From: Haladaptatus salinisoli
GTDB taxonomy: Archaea > Halobacteriota > Halobacteria > Halobacteriales > Haladaptataceae
DNA length: 64,000 bases
Direction of reading: 5' to 3'
NCBI RefSeq assembly: GCF_020614375.1
Contig: NZ_CP085330.1
Span: 62,001-126,000, forward strand
Positions 18,352 to 26,483 of this stretch are shown one piece after another. Position numbers and translations under genes: made by a program. Every line of letters begins with the position of its first letter. Within the stretch, counting starts at the first letter, position 1. Below the pieces are notes generated by a model, which ran no database searches, was not told where the DNA came from, and saw nothing but the letters and a program-made list of their open reading frames with translations.

Positions 18352-19710
18352 CTACGCGCGGTGCAGTCGCCAGCGTTCGTAGAAGCAGTTCACGCCGGAA
18401 TCGCTCTCCTCGAAGGTGACGGTTCGTCGCTCGCCGGAGGGCAGGAGCGCGTGGAACTCGCCGTTCTCGATGGTCTCCGTCGCGGGAATCAGCGTCACCC
18501 CCGACCCCGCGTGCGGCCCCTCGAACGCGAGTCGGAGCACCTCGCCGTCGCGGGAGACGGTCGCCCGCTTGACGCCGCGGTAGGCCTCGTACTCGCCGGT
18601 CAGTCGGTCGAGGCGCTTCCGGCGGGCGAAGAAGGGCGTCGGCTCCTCGGGGTCCCCGCCGAGCAGGAGCGCCAACACGCCCTCGCCGAGCGCCGAGAGT
18701 CCGTGGTCCGGCGCGGTGTTCGCGGCGAGCGCGACCCCGTACTCGCCGTCCGCGAGGAAGCCGACGTAGGACGAGGAGACCCCGAGCGAACCGCTGTGGC
18801 CGACGACGGTTCGGTCGCGGAGCTCCCGTCGCCGCCAACCGTAGCCGTACGGGCCGGCGTCGGTGTCGACGCGTCCCGCGTGCATCGCGTCGAGCGAATC
18901 CCGCGAGACGGGGCTCGCGCCCTCGAACTCGCCGCGCATCTGGAAGCGAAGGTAGTTCGTCAACTCGCGCACCGAACTCAGCAGTCCGCCCGGCGCGTGG
19001 CTGAGTTCTCGGACGGGCAGCGGGGTGGGTTCGGGCGTCCCGTCGTCCAGCACGTAGGGCGTCATCGCGTCGTCTTCCGATTCGAACTCGTCGGCGTCGA
19101 ACGTCGAGCGCGCCATCTCGAGCGGTTCGAGTATCTCGTCCGCGGCGTACTCGTCGAACGACCGCCCCGAGCGCGCTTCGACGATTTCGCCGAGGAGCAT
19201 GTAGCCGCTGTTCGAGTAGAAGAACCGCTCGCCGGGGTCCGCGGCGACTTCGTCCGCCGCGTTCCGGACGTGGTAGTGGAAATCGCCCCGGTCGGCCATC
19301 GGAATCCCGACCTCCTCCAACCCCGCCCGCCGCGAGATGAGCGCCTCGCTGACGCCGAGCGAGGGCATCCCCGAGGAGTGGGTCAGCAGGTCGCGTATCG
19401 TCGCGCCGTTCACGTCGACCGGGAGGTGGTCGGCGACGGGGTCGGTCACGCTGAGGTCGCCGGACTCCTGCAATCGCATGATAGCCAGCGCGACGAACGA
19501 CTTCGTGACGGACGCGACCCCGTACAGCGTGTCCGGCGTCGCCGGTTCGTTCGACGCCAGGTCGCGCGACCCGTACCCGTCGGCGAAGACGACCTCGTCG
19601 CCGCGCACGACCGCGACGCTGACGCCCGGTACGCGATAGTCGGTCTGCCACTCGAGGAGGAGCGACTCCAGCGCCCGCTCGTCCGCTTCCGAAAGCTTCG
19701 AACTGTCCAT
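18352..19710 (-). CDS. Serine hydrolase of the beta-lactamase class C / penicillin-binding family
   Basis: A 452-residue protein without a clear signal peptide. The SxxK motif is SVTK (ASVTKSFVALAIM, near 67-70) and the YxN motif is YSNSGY; LLTHSSGMPSLG follows the usual strand. A C-terminal beta domain (about 340-450) matches the family's extra domain. Members hydrolyse peptides, esters or D-amino-acid substrates; beta-lactam resistance is unlikely to be the role in an archaeon without peptidoglycan. The start at 19710 is preferred over one 36 bases upstream. Confidence 0.88.
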   Translation of the reverse strand: MDSSKLSEADERALESLLLEWQTDYRVPGVSVAVVRGDEVVFADGYGSRDLASNEPATPDTLYGVASVTKSFVALAIMRLQESGDLSVTDPVADHLPVDVNGATIRDLLTHSSGMPSLGVSEALISRRAGLEEVGIPMADRGDFHYHVRNAADEVAADPGERFFYSNSGYMLLGEIVEARSGRSFDEYAADEILEPLEMARSTFDADEFESEDDAMTPYVLDDGTPEPTPLPVRELSHAPGGLLSSVRELTNYLRFQMRGEFEGASPVSRDSLDAMHAGRVDTDAGPYGYGWRRRELRDRTVVGHSGSLGVSSSYVGFLADGEYGVALAANTAPDHGLSALGEGVLALLLGGDPEEPTPFFARRKRLDRLTGEYEAYRGVKRATVSRDGEVLRLAFEGPHAGSGVTLIPATETIENGEFHALLPSGERRTVTFEESDSGVNCFYERWRLHRA

Positions 19711-19810
19711 GGACGGGCGGTTCGAACCGTCGGACGATAAATCCAACCGGGGATTTCACTTTCACTCCACTCTGGTGAGTTATTTGGTCCTCTCGTTCGA
19801 AGCGCGGGGC

Positions 19811-19954
19811 ATGGGACTGCTGCGACGACTCGGAGTGTCCTCGGAACGGGAGACTCCCTACGAGTGCATGGGATGCGGTGCTACGTTCAGGGTACGGTAT
19901 CAGGTCTGTCCCGAGTGCGGCGGTTACACCATCGAACGGGACGACTGGGGCTGA
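19811..19954 (+). CDS. Small zinc-ribbon protein
   Basis: A 47-residue protein with two CxxC knuckles: CMGCGATFRVRYQVCPECGG. A short basic N-terminal helix (MGLLRRLGVSSE) precedes them. Such tiny zinc ribbons are frequent in Halobacteria and some affect growth or biofilms, but their targets are mostly unknown. The 3' end overlaps the convergent DUF192 gene by 31 bases. It begins close to an AT-rich promoter-like stretch. Confidence 0.7.
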   Translation: MGLLRRLGVSSERETPYECMGCGATFRVRYQVCPECGGYTIERDDWG

Positions 19955-20292
19955 CGAACCGCGAGTTCGTCGCCCGGTTCGACGCCGCCCGCCACGCCCG
20001 CCCGAAACTCGAAGACGCGGTCACCCCTCCCCCGCTCGAACCCTCTCCAGGCGTCCAGTCGGGCGACGCGCGTCACTCGCCCCTCCGTCGTCCAGACGAC
20101 GTCGAGCGAGAGCGGCGTCAACAGCGTCGAAGCGCGTCGCTCGCCCTCCGACTCGAACGAAAACAGGAGCGCGTGTTCGTCGCGTCGCGCCAGTCGAACG
20201 AGTCCCGCCACCCGCGACCGGAGCGTGTCGACCGATTCGACCCGCGGGACGAGCGTGCGTTCGGTTTCGTTCCGTCGATGGACGACGCGCAT
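19924..20292 (-). CDS. DUF192 family protein
   Basis: A 122-residue protein of the DUF192 family: RVAGLVRLARRDEHALLFSFESEG then STLLTPLSLDVVWTTEGRV matches the family's order, in which the middle strand is usually LDVLFLD. The typical G-L-M-x-R is altered to G-L-V-R-L. There is no signal peptide, whereas many bacterial members are secreted. The C-terminal tail overlaps the zinc-ribbon gene. Function of the family is unknown. Confidence 0.75.
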   Translation of the reverse strand: MRVVHRRNETERTLVPRVESVDTLRSRVAGLVRLARRDEHALLFSFESEGERRASTLLTPLSLDVVWTTEGRVTRVARLDAWRGFERGRGDRVFEFRAGVAGGVEPGDELAVRQPQSSRSMV

Positions 20293-20416
20293 CGTCGGCG
20301 GTTCGTTCCCCGACCACTCGTACGTTCGGGTCGACGCCCTCGACGAGGCCCCGACCGATTATTAGCACATTAGTGACAGAAATAAAGTTTTTATAATCTC
20401 GAATAAATGAAGCGGT

Positions 20417-23302
20417 GTGAAAGGTAATACCAACAGTAACTTCCCCGAACCGGAACTCGGTCGCCGCGAATTCGCGCAGTCCGTGGCGGGGGCCGCCGCC
20501 GTGGCCGCCGTCGGCCCCGTCGACGCGGACGAGCGGGCCGACGCGCGAGGACTCGAACCCATCGCCGAGTCGTTCACGCCGACCGACTGGGACGTGGTCG
20601 GCCCGTTTCAGTACCAGCGACGCGGCGTCGAGACCGGTTGGCTCGTTCCGAACGGCGGCGAACCGGCGTACGCGGCCGGAAAATCTCCCGACGAGGGGCA
20701 GCGATTTCAGTCCGCGTTCGCCGGCGGGTCGACCGTCACGTGGCGCTCCGAAACCGTCCCGTCCGGCGAAACGACGGTTTCCCTCGACTTCACCGACCGA
20801 ATCGACCCGACGGGCGGCGACCTGACGCCCCTGTCCGGCGAATCGGGCACGTTCGACGACTTCCAGGATTGGTTCGGCGTCGGCGGCGTCCTCTACGCGA
20901 AGGGCTACGCGGTCGCGTCCTTCGAGGTCGAAACGCGCCGACGCGCCGTCTTGGAGACGGACGCCTCCGTCGCGTGGCTGAACGGAAACCGCTACGAGGA
21001 ACCGCCCGTCGGCGTCGTCTTGCGGGAGGGGACGAACCACCTCCTCCTGAAGAACACCCTCGTTCTCGGCGGCGGGTCGGTTTCCGTCTCGTTCCGCCCG
21101 CCGCGCGCGCCGGTCGAGGTGAACCCGCTGGCGTCGTTCCGCGGAACCCCGCAGAACGCCGTCCTCCCCGACCTGCGCGAAGGCCGGGAGACGGACCGTC
21201 CCGCGTCGGTTCGCGTGACGAACACGACCGGCGAGGAACTCGCGCCGACGCTCACCTTCGCCCCGGACAGCGACCTCGTGGAGACGCGGACGGTGACCGT
21301 GACACCGCCGCTCGCGCCCTTCGAAACGCGGCGAATCAACACCCGCGTCGTGACGACGGGGAGGGTCCCGAAACAGGGCGCGAGCGCGGCGAGCGCCGCG
21401 GAGGAGCGCGTTCCCGGCCTCGCCATGACCAGCACCGACACCGCCGACCTCGCCGACAGCGACCGAGCGGCGGGCACGGGCGGCGGGACGTTCGAAGTCG
21501 AAGCGGCCTCCTCGGGCGTCGCGGCGTCCGTTTCCGTCGGCGACGAATCGGACGAGCGGGCGATTCCGCTGCGGATTCGGCGCGCCGACGAGACGCGCTG
21601 GCAGACCACCTTCGTCTCGGAGCACGACGAGAGCGTGCAGGAGTTCTCCGTCCGCGAACCGACGAACCCCGACTCCGGGGGTTCGTTCGAACTCGTCGTC
21701 TCGCTGCACGGGGCGAACGTTCCGTCCATCAACCAGGCGGGAGCGAACGTTCAGCGAGACGGTGCCTACGTCCTCGCACCGGGCGCTCGCGGGCCGGTGA
21801 ACTACGACCACGAGGACCTCGGACGGCTGGACGACCTCGAAGCGATCCGGGTGATGAAAGACCGCTACGACATCGACGAGGACGCGGTCTACCTGACCGG
21901 GCACTCGATGGGCGGCCACGGCACGTGGCACGTCGGGCTGACGAACTCCGACCGGTTCGCCGGACTCGCGCCGTCCGCGGGGTGGACCGACCACGAGACC
22001 TACTTCACGGTCACGTTCGACCGGGACAAACTCCACACGTTCCCGCGGATCAAGGCGGTCTGCGAGACGGCGCTCCAGAAGAATCTCGCGCTTCCGAAGA
22101 CGGAGAACGCGGCCGACGGCACCCTTCCCGTCTTCGCGCTTCACGGCGGGGAGGACGCGTCCGTCCCGACGCTGCACCCGCGGACGTACCTCCGGGCGCT
22201 GGCGAACCGCGGCCTCTCGGTGCGGGGTGAGGTGGGAGAGCGCCACTCGACGCCCGACTCGGACGCCGTCGACGCGGCGTACCTCGAAGTTCCCGGCCAA
22301 CCGCACTGGTGGGACGCCGGAATCGGCGAGGGGACCGACTGCGTGAACCACCCCGACCTGCGAACCTTCCTGCGCTCGACGCGGCGCGACCCCTACCCCG
22401 AGCACGTCCGCTTTTTCACGACCAACCTGCGCGTCGAACACCGGAAGTTCTGGGTCGCGGTGCACGAACAGGAGACCGTCCACGCCCCGACGCGGGTGGA
22501 CGCCCGCGCGACCGCGGACGGACTGGAAATCGAAACGGAGAACGTCGCGCTCCTCGCGATCGACCCGCGTATCTTCCGCGAGTCGTCCATCCGGGGGCGA
22601 CCGACCGCGACGGTCGACGGCGAGTCCGTTCGGCTTCCGGGGGCGGGCGGACGCCGGCCCATCTATCTCGACCTGCGGGGCGACGTCTCCGCGTCCCGGC
22701 GAAAACCCCGCCGTCGAGGGCTCCGAAAGTCGCCGGAGCAGTACGGACCGCTGAAGGAGATTCACCACCGTCCGTACCGACTCGTCTACGGGACGCGGGG
22801 CGACGGCGCCGAAACCGCCGTCAACCGAAATCTCGCCAACCTGCGCTCGCAGCACCTCGTCGCCCGGGCGCGCGCGCCGGCGACCGTGATTCCCGATACG
22901 GCGGTCGACGGCGAGACGGCGCGCGAGTACAACCTCGTGTTGTTCGGCCGACCGTCCTCGAACGCCGTCTATCGGCGGTTCGCGGACGAGTTCCCGGTCG
23001 CCGTCTCGGACGGTCGCGCGGCGGTCGCAGACCGCGAGTACGAGGGCGACTTCGGCGTCGAGTTCGTCTACCCGAACCCCGCGAACGCGGACCGACTGGT
23101 GCAGGTCGAAACAGGCACGTCGCTCGCGGGACTCCAACTCACGCGGGTTCGAAACTGGATACCGACGCAGAAAGCGACGCCGGACTACGGAATCTACGAC
23201 GACTCCATCCGCTGGCAGGGATGGAACGCCTGTCGCGCCGTCGGATTCTTCGACGCGCGCTGGGAGGTGTCGCCCGAACTGGGCTACCTGCGGTCGACGT
23301 AG
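20417..23302 (+). CDS. Large secreted alpha/beta hydrolase (peptidase/esterase-like)
   Basis: A 961-residue protein with a GTG start and a Tat-like N-terminus (GRREFAQSVAGAAAVAAVGP). Residues about 50-230 are beta-rich and resemble a jelly-roll (a hydrolase accessory domain); about 230-400 looks like an Ig/Fn region. The catalytic domain follows, with GHSMGG and nucleophile Ser497, a prolyl-oligopeptidase-like strand order (SFELVVSLHG, DEDAVYLTG) and a probable acid/His pair near HGGEDASVP and QPHWWDAG. About 250 further residues of unknown fold end the protein. Substrate unknown; peptidase, feruloyl-esterase-like and deacetylase roles are all possible. Confidence 0.75.
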   Translation: MKGNTNSNFPEPELGRREFAQSVAGAAAVAAVGPVDADERADARGLEPIAESFTPTDWDVVGPFQYQRRGVETGWLVPNGGEPAYAAGKSPDEGQRFQSAFAGGSTVTWRSETVPSGETTVSLDFTDRIDPTGGDLTPLSGESGTFDDFQDWFGVGGVLYAKGYAVASFEVETRRRAVLETDASVAWLNGNRYEEPPVGVVLREGTNHLLLKNTLVLGGGSVSVSFRPPRAPVEVNPLASFRGTPQNAVLPDLREGRETDRPASVRVTNTTGEELAPTLTFAPDSDLVETRTVTVTPPLAPFETRRINTRVVTTGRVPKQGASAASAAEERVPGLAMTSTDTADLADSDRAAGTGGGTFEVEAASSGVAASVSVGDESDERAIPLRIRRADETRWQTTFVSEHDESVQEFSVREPTNPDSGGSFELVVSLHGANVPSINQAGANVQRDGAYVLAPGARGPVNYDHEDLGRLDDLEAIRVMKDRYDIDEDAVYLTGHSMGGHGTWHVGLTNSDRFAGLAPSAGWTDHETYFTVTFDRDKLHTFPRIKAVCETALQKNLALPKTENAADGTLPVFALHGGEDASVPTLHPRTYLRALANRGLSVRGEVGERHSTPDSDAVDAAYLEVPGQPHWWDAGIGEGTDCVNHPDLRTFLRSTRRDPYPEHVRFFTTNLRVEHRKFWVAVHEQETVHAPTRVDARATADGLEIETENVALLAIDPRIFRESSIRGRPTATVDGESVRLPGAGGRRPIYLDLRGDVSASRRKPRRRGLRKSPEQYGPLKEIHHRPYRLVYGTRGDGAETAVNRNLANLRSQHLVARARAPATVIPDTAVDGETAREYNLVLFGRPSSNAVYRRFADEFPVAVSDGRAAVADREYEGDFGVEFVYPNPANADRLVQVETGTSLAGLQLTRVRNWIPTQKATPDYGIYDDSIRWQGWNACRAVGFFDARWEVSPELGYLRST

Positions 23303-23303
23303 C

Positions 23304-23522
23304 TCACGCCTTTTCGCGCCGGTGGTTCCGTCCGAGAAAGAGCGTGAGCACGTGGAGGGCGACCAGTCCGACGAACACCGTCAGGATGCTTCCGCGCAAC
23401 CCTTCGAACAGGAGCGGAACGTAGAGCACGGGGAGGGCGATGGAGAGCCAGAAACTGATGACCTGTATCGGTGCGGCGACGAACTGGTGGTTCAGCACGG
23501 AGAGGATGTCGACCAGCGACAT
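23304..23522 (-). CDS. Small membrane protein (two to three helices)
   Basis: A 72-residue protein from ATG 23522 (MSLVDILSVLNHQF); an upstream ATG at 23573 would add 17 hydrophobic residues. I prefer 23522 because a TATA-like TAATAGTATT on the minus strand (23548-23557) lies about 26-35 bases upstream, fitting a leaderless transcript. Two clear membrane helices (ISFWLSIALPVLYVPLLFE and ILTVFVGLVALHVLTLFLG) and a basic tail are present. Unknown family. Convergent with the large hydrolase gene. Confidence 0.6.
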   Translation of the reverse strand: MSLVDILSVLNHQFVAAPIQVISFWLSIALPVLYVPLLFEGLRGSILTVFVGLVALHVLTLFLGRNHRREKA

Positions 23523-23864
23523 ACCGAAGTATACGGGAAACGATACGAATACTATTAACAAGTTAATCGACACTAACCGGTTGTTAATCCGCCGTCGGAC
23601 GCCCGGCGTCGAACCCTTCGACGGCGCGTACGGTCGAAACGAAGCACCGTTCCGACGTTTCGCGCTCGCTCGTCCAGACGACCTCCGAAGCGAAACCGCA
23701 GGACCGCGGTCCGTAAGACACCCTTCGCGGAGGGACGGATACCCCGTCTTGCTGTTTTCCGCCCGACCGTATGACTTCCACCCATCTATCGTCTGACAGG
23801 GCTTTATGATTTTTCAGGTGTTACGTGAGACGTACACGAGTTGTGTCCCACGGAGGCCATCCCA
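23523..23864. promoter_or_regulatory. Divergent promoter region, membrane protein / HalOD1 gene
   Basis: A 342-base region with no credible gene. On the minus side a TATA-like box is at 23548-23557. On the plus side CTTTATGAT at 23802-23810 is a TATA candidate and GGAGG at 23852-23856 is a strong Shine-Dalgarno sequence eight bases before the ATG at 23865. The middle is GC-rich and featureless. Confidence 0.5.
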
Positions 23865-24179
23865 ATGAGTAAGTCAGAAAACAACACGTGGACGGGAACG
23901 TACCGAGCGACCTACCACACGAAGCACGACTGGGCCCAATCCGAACCGCTCAGCACGACGGTGATGACGGCTGTCGCCGAGGCGATGGACGAAGACCCGG
24001 CCGATATCGGCCCGCTGTACGAGCGGTTCGACCCCGACGCCCTCGACGGACTGTTCAGTCCGCGACCCGGCGGACTACCCCGAACGGGCGGTCACGTCGC
24101 GTTCACGTTCGAGGGGTACCACGTCTTCATCCAGAGCGACGGCCACATCGCGGTTCATCCGCCGGAAGAAGGAACATAA
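23865..24179 (+). CDS. HalOD1 output-domain protein
   Basis: A 104-residue protein with the haloarchaeal HalOD1 pattern: PLSTTVMTAVAEAMDEDPADIGPLYERFDPDALDGLF then a GHVAFTFEGYHVFIQSDGHI strand pair. In this family the D(P/V)-x-x-L-P-PLY-x-x-D/F-D-x-L-x-x-L-F motif is diagnostic. HalOD1 occurs as an output module of haloarchaeal signalling proteins and as free-standing proteins like this one. The start has a canonical GGAGG. The gene heads a cluster with a zinc ribbon and a recombinase on the same strand. Confidence 0.85.
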   Translation: MSKSENNTWTGTYRATYHTKHDWAQSEPLSTTVMTAVAEAMDEDPADIGPLYERFDPDALDGLFSPRPGGLPRTGGHVAFTFEGYHVFIQSDGHIAVHPPEEGT

Positions 24180-24191
24180 CTTTTTGTTCCT
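24170..24191 (+). terminator. Short inverted repeat with T-run at the end of the HalOD1 gene
   Basis: AGGAACA (24170-24176) and TGTTCCT (24185-24191) form a perfect 7-base stem whose loop carries the TAA stop and a T-run. It could act as a transcription terminator or attenuator before the zinc-ribbon/recombinase pair. Archaeal terminators usually need only the T-run, so the stem may be incidental. Confidence 0.35.
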
Positions 24192-24217
24192 CCCGTTCTC
24201 ACGGGACGACAGACCCG

Positions 24218-24358
24218 ATGATTCAGCTACCGATACGGCGGTGTTCGAACTGCGGCTACATCGGCCCCGTCGGGCGGTTCAAGGCGGACGAGCGGGAACT
24301 GACGTGTCCCCGGTGCGGGAACGAACTCGCCGGGACGTTCGACCCTCGACTCGCATGA
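24218..24358 (+). CDS. Small zinc-ribbon protein coupled to a recombinase
   Basis: A 46-residue protein with two knuckles, CSNCGYIGPVGRF and CPRCGNELAG, a rubredoxin-like zinc ribbon. Its stop overlaps the start of the recombinase gene (ATGA at 24355-24358), so the two are probably translated together. It may help the recombinase or act as an independent regulator; this is inference from coupling. The ATG at 24218 is the only good start. Confidence 0.75.
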   Translation: MIQLPIRRCSNCGYIGPVGRFKADERELTCPRCGNELAGTFDPRLA

Positions 24359-25446
24359 CGGGGACGACGCTCGCCGACGCGATGGAGGAGTACCTCGTCA
24401 GCATCGAGGGCGGGAACTACCGCGCAAACACCGAGTCCGTGCTCCGCCAGTGGGTCGATTGGCTCGCGCGGGAGCGCGGCGTCGCGCGCCTCGACGACGT
24501 GGAAGTCATCGACTGTCGTCGGTACGCCCGTCACCTCAAGCGACGAGTGCGCGAGGACGACCTGAAAGCGTCCACGGCGCACACCTACTACGCCTACGTT
24601 CGGGCGTTTCTCGGCTTCTGCGAGGCGGACGAACTCATCGCACAGAACCCGGCCGCCGTCTCGCGCGCGCAGGCGGAACTGCCGGAGGACAACGCCGACA
24701 CCGACCGCCAGTTCTGGTCCGAACGCGACCGGAAGGCCATCCTCGCGTTCATGGATAGACGAGTCGAGCGGGCGCTCGACGGCGACGGCGTCTCGCGCGA
24801 ACGGGCGTACCGCGACCGCGCGCTCGTCCGCCTGCTTGCGCTCTCGGGCGTGCGCGGCGCGGAGGTGTTCCGCGATCCCGGCGACGAGAAGCGAACCGGC
24901 ATCGAGTGGCGGGACGTGGACGTCGAGGGCGGCGCTGTTCGCGTCTTCGGCAAGTCGCGGGAGTACGAGTACGCCCAATTACCCCGCAAAGCCGCCGAGG
25001 CGTTGGAGCGATACCGCCGCGTGTCGGAGCCGCCGACACCACGATTTCCGGTGTTTCCGACCGACCACGCGCCCTCGAAGTATCGCGCCGCCCGCGAGCA
25101 GTTGGGCGAGGAGCACTCCGATGAACGCGTCGAGCGCATCCTCGACGCGAACGACATCGACGACGTAGTGCGCGAACACGGGGTCGTCATCCCCGCCATC
25201 TCGACCCGCGGGGCCCGGAACCTGATGAAACGACTCTGCGAGGAGGCCGGACTGGACATCGACGGCGAGTACCTGAAACCCCACGGCGCGAGGCGCGGAC
25301 TGGGCCACCAGTTGTACAGCGAGGGTCACGCCGAACTCGCCCAGTCGGCGCTCCGCCACGCCTCCATCACGACCACCCACGAGAGCTACTCGAACATCCG
25401 GGCGACCGAGACGGCGGAGCGCGTGGACGACGTGCTGGAGGATTGA
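24355..25446 (+). CDS. Tyrosine recombinase / phage-type integrase (XerC/D-like)
   Basis: A 363-residue recombinase. Residues 1-105 are a SAM-like core-binding domain (SIEGGNYRANTESVLRQWVD). In the catalytic domain the expected residues are Arg167 (LSGVRGAEVF), Lys200 (VFGKSREYEY), His310 and Arg313 (PHGARRGLGH), His335 (LRHAS) and nucleophile Tyr345 (THESYSN). An insertion at about 170-185 (FRDPGDEKRT) and another near 250-280 make it longer than classic Xer proteins. All catalytic residues are present, so it should be active. It could be a mobile-element integrase or a resident Xer-like enzyme; no att repeats were recognised. Confidence 0.9.
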   Translation: MTGTTLADAMEEYLVSIEGGNYRANTESVLRQWVDWLARERGVARLDDVEVIDCRRYARHLKRRVREDDLKASTAHTYYAYVRAFLGFCEADELIAQNPAAVSRAQAELPEDNADTDRQFWSERDRKAILAFMDRRVERALDGDGVSRERAYRDRALVRLLALSGVRGAEVFRDPGDEKRTGIEWRDVDVEGGAVRVFGKSREYEYAQLPRKAAEALERYRRVSEPPTPRFPVFPTDHAPSKYRAAREQLGEEHSDERVERILDANDIDDVVREHGVVIPAISTRGARNLMKRLCEEAGLDIDGEYLKPHGARRGLGHQLYSEGHAELAQSALRHASITTTHESYSNIRATETAERVDDVLED

Positions 25447-25480
25447 ACGCGCCGCCGGTCGCGTCGCGGACGGTTACCGG

Positions 25481-25636
25481 CTACGGCGGGCCGCCGTAGC
25501 CCTCCCAACTGAACTGCCCTTCGACCTCGTAGCGGTCGAGGAGTTCCTCGGCGAACTCCTCGTACGTCTCGTCCCCCTCGCGGTGGCGGTCGAGTCGCTC
25601 GACCATCTCCTCGCTGAGGTCTATTTTGGGACTCAT
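25481..25636 (-). CDS. 51-residue antitoxin-like protein (probably DUF7557)
   Basis: A 51-residue protein starting MSPKIDLSEEMVERLDRHRE and continuing DETYEEFAEELLDRYEVEG, ending in a Tyr/Gly/Pro-rich tail. This is the haloarchaeal pattern of a ribbon-helix-helix antitoxin-like protein (short strand, then two helices). Start ATG 25636, stop TAG at 25481-25483. No toxin (PIN or other) gene is adjacent on the same strand, so it may be a solitary regulator. It converges on the recombinase gene and is divergent from the Rad52-like gene. Confidence 0.7.
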   Translation of the reverse strand: MSPKIDLSEEMVERLDRHREGDETYEEFAEELLDRYEVEGQFSWEGYGGPP

Positions 25637-25784
25637 TGGGGTCGGCTTCTTCCCTCACGCTAGTAACCTGTCGGCGGTCCGTCGAACGACGAATTCCCGC
25701 CGGAGAAGCGTCCGAAGTATAGCATACGACAGTATTGAGTAGGTGTAGCGACTAGAGAGAACGACCGTCACAGGTGATAGTAGA

Positions 25785-26408
25785 ATGACAACATTCACCG
25801 TCAAAACGACGTGCGGAACCGAGAAATCGTTCGACAGTCTTCGCCGAGCAAAGGAGGGGAAAGAGACGCACGCCACCCTCTGCGAGGAGTGCGAGGCGGA
25901 CGACATTTCCATCGAACAATCGACGCGGACGGAGACCGCGAAGTCGCGGTCGAAGCCCGACGCCGCCCCGCTCGTGACGGACGGCAGCAGCGACCTCGAA
26001 CCGAGACCGCTGCCGAACGAGATGCCGGACACGGTGCAGATGGACCCGCTCGACATCGTCCCCGACTACATGATCGACGAGGTGGACGGCCAACCGACCA
26101 TCAACAAGCGGGGGTACGCGGTCATCGCCCGCCAGTTCGACATCATCGTCTCCTCAGAAGCCATCACGACGGCCGGGGAGACCGACCACCAGTTCGCGGA
26201 GTTCAAAGCCAGCGCGTGGAAGAAAGAGGACGGGCCGGAACACGCGTACACGGGCCACGGCACGGCGCTCGCGTCCGAGAACAGGACCGGAATCGAGAAC
26301 AACCTGAACGAGATGGCCGAGACCCGCGCCATGAAACGGGCGGTCGCGTGGGCCTCCGGCATCGGAATCCTCGCGTGGGAGGAGATGCGAAACCACCTCG
26401 ACGAGTAA
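25785..26408 (+). CDS. Possible Rad52/Sak-like single-strand annealing protein
   Basis: A 207-residue protein. The first 40 residues hold spaced Cys (TTCGTE, LCEECEADD), a possible small zinc-binding motif. The core (about 95-205) reads INKRGYAVIARQFDI, HAYTGHGTALASENR and AETRAMKRAVAWASGIGI, followed by WEEM. The latter resembles the helix of phage and DdrA/Rad52-type annealing proteins, where AETRAxxRAL-x-x-x-x-GIG-x-x-x-EE is typical. I propose a remote member of the Rad52/Sak superfamily; this is inference from a short pattern. Its position near a recombinase fits a mobile or repair function. Confidence 0.5.
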   Translation: MTTFTVKTTCGTEKSFDSLRRAKEGKETHATLCEECEADDISIEQSTRTETAKSRSKPDAAPLVTDGSSDLEPRPLPNEMPDTVQMDPLDIVPDYMIDEVDGQPTINKRGYAVIARQFDIIVSSEAITTAGETDHQFAEFKASAWKKEDGPEHAYTGHGTALASENRTGIENNLNEMAETRAMKRAVAWASGIGILAWEEMRNHLDE

Positions 26409-26483
26409 CCCGGTCGGCGGACGGTTCGTCGATTCGAGGGACGGACCAACAGCCACATCTTTTCGTAGCTCCGAGACTCGGCA

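Noticed and set aside
20021..23137. Very long open frame antisense to the large hydrolase gene
   Set aside because: It is an antisense shadow caused by GC-rich codons: its translation is dominated by Arg, Val, Gly and lacks any motif, while the plus strand has a signal, a GHSMGG motif and acidic composition.
23573..23796. Open frames on both strands in the promoter region before the HalOD1 gene
   Set aside because: No coding composition; region is better explained as a divergent promoter.
24355..25446. tRNA or att site expected beside the recombinase
   Set aside because: I looked for T-loop-like sequences and long direct repeats near the gene and found none I could support.
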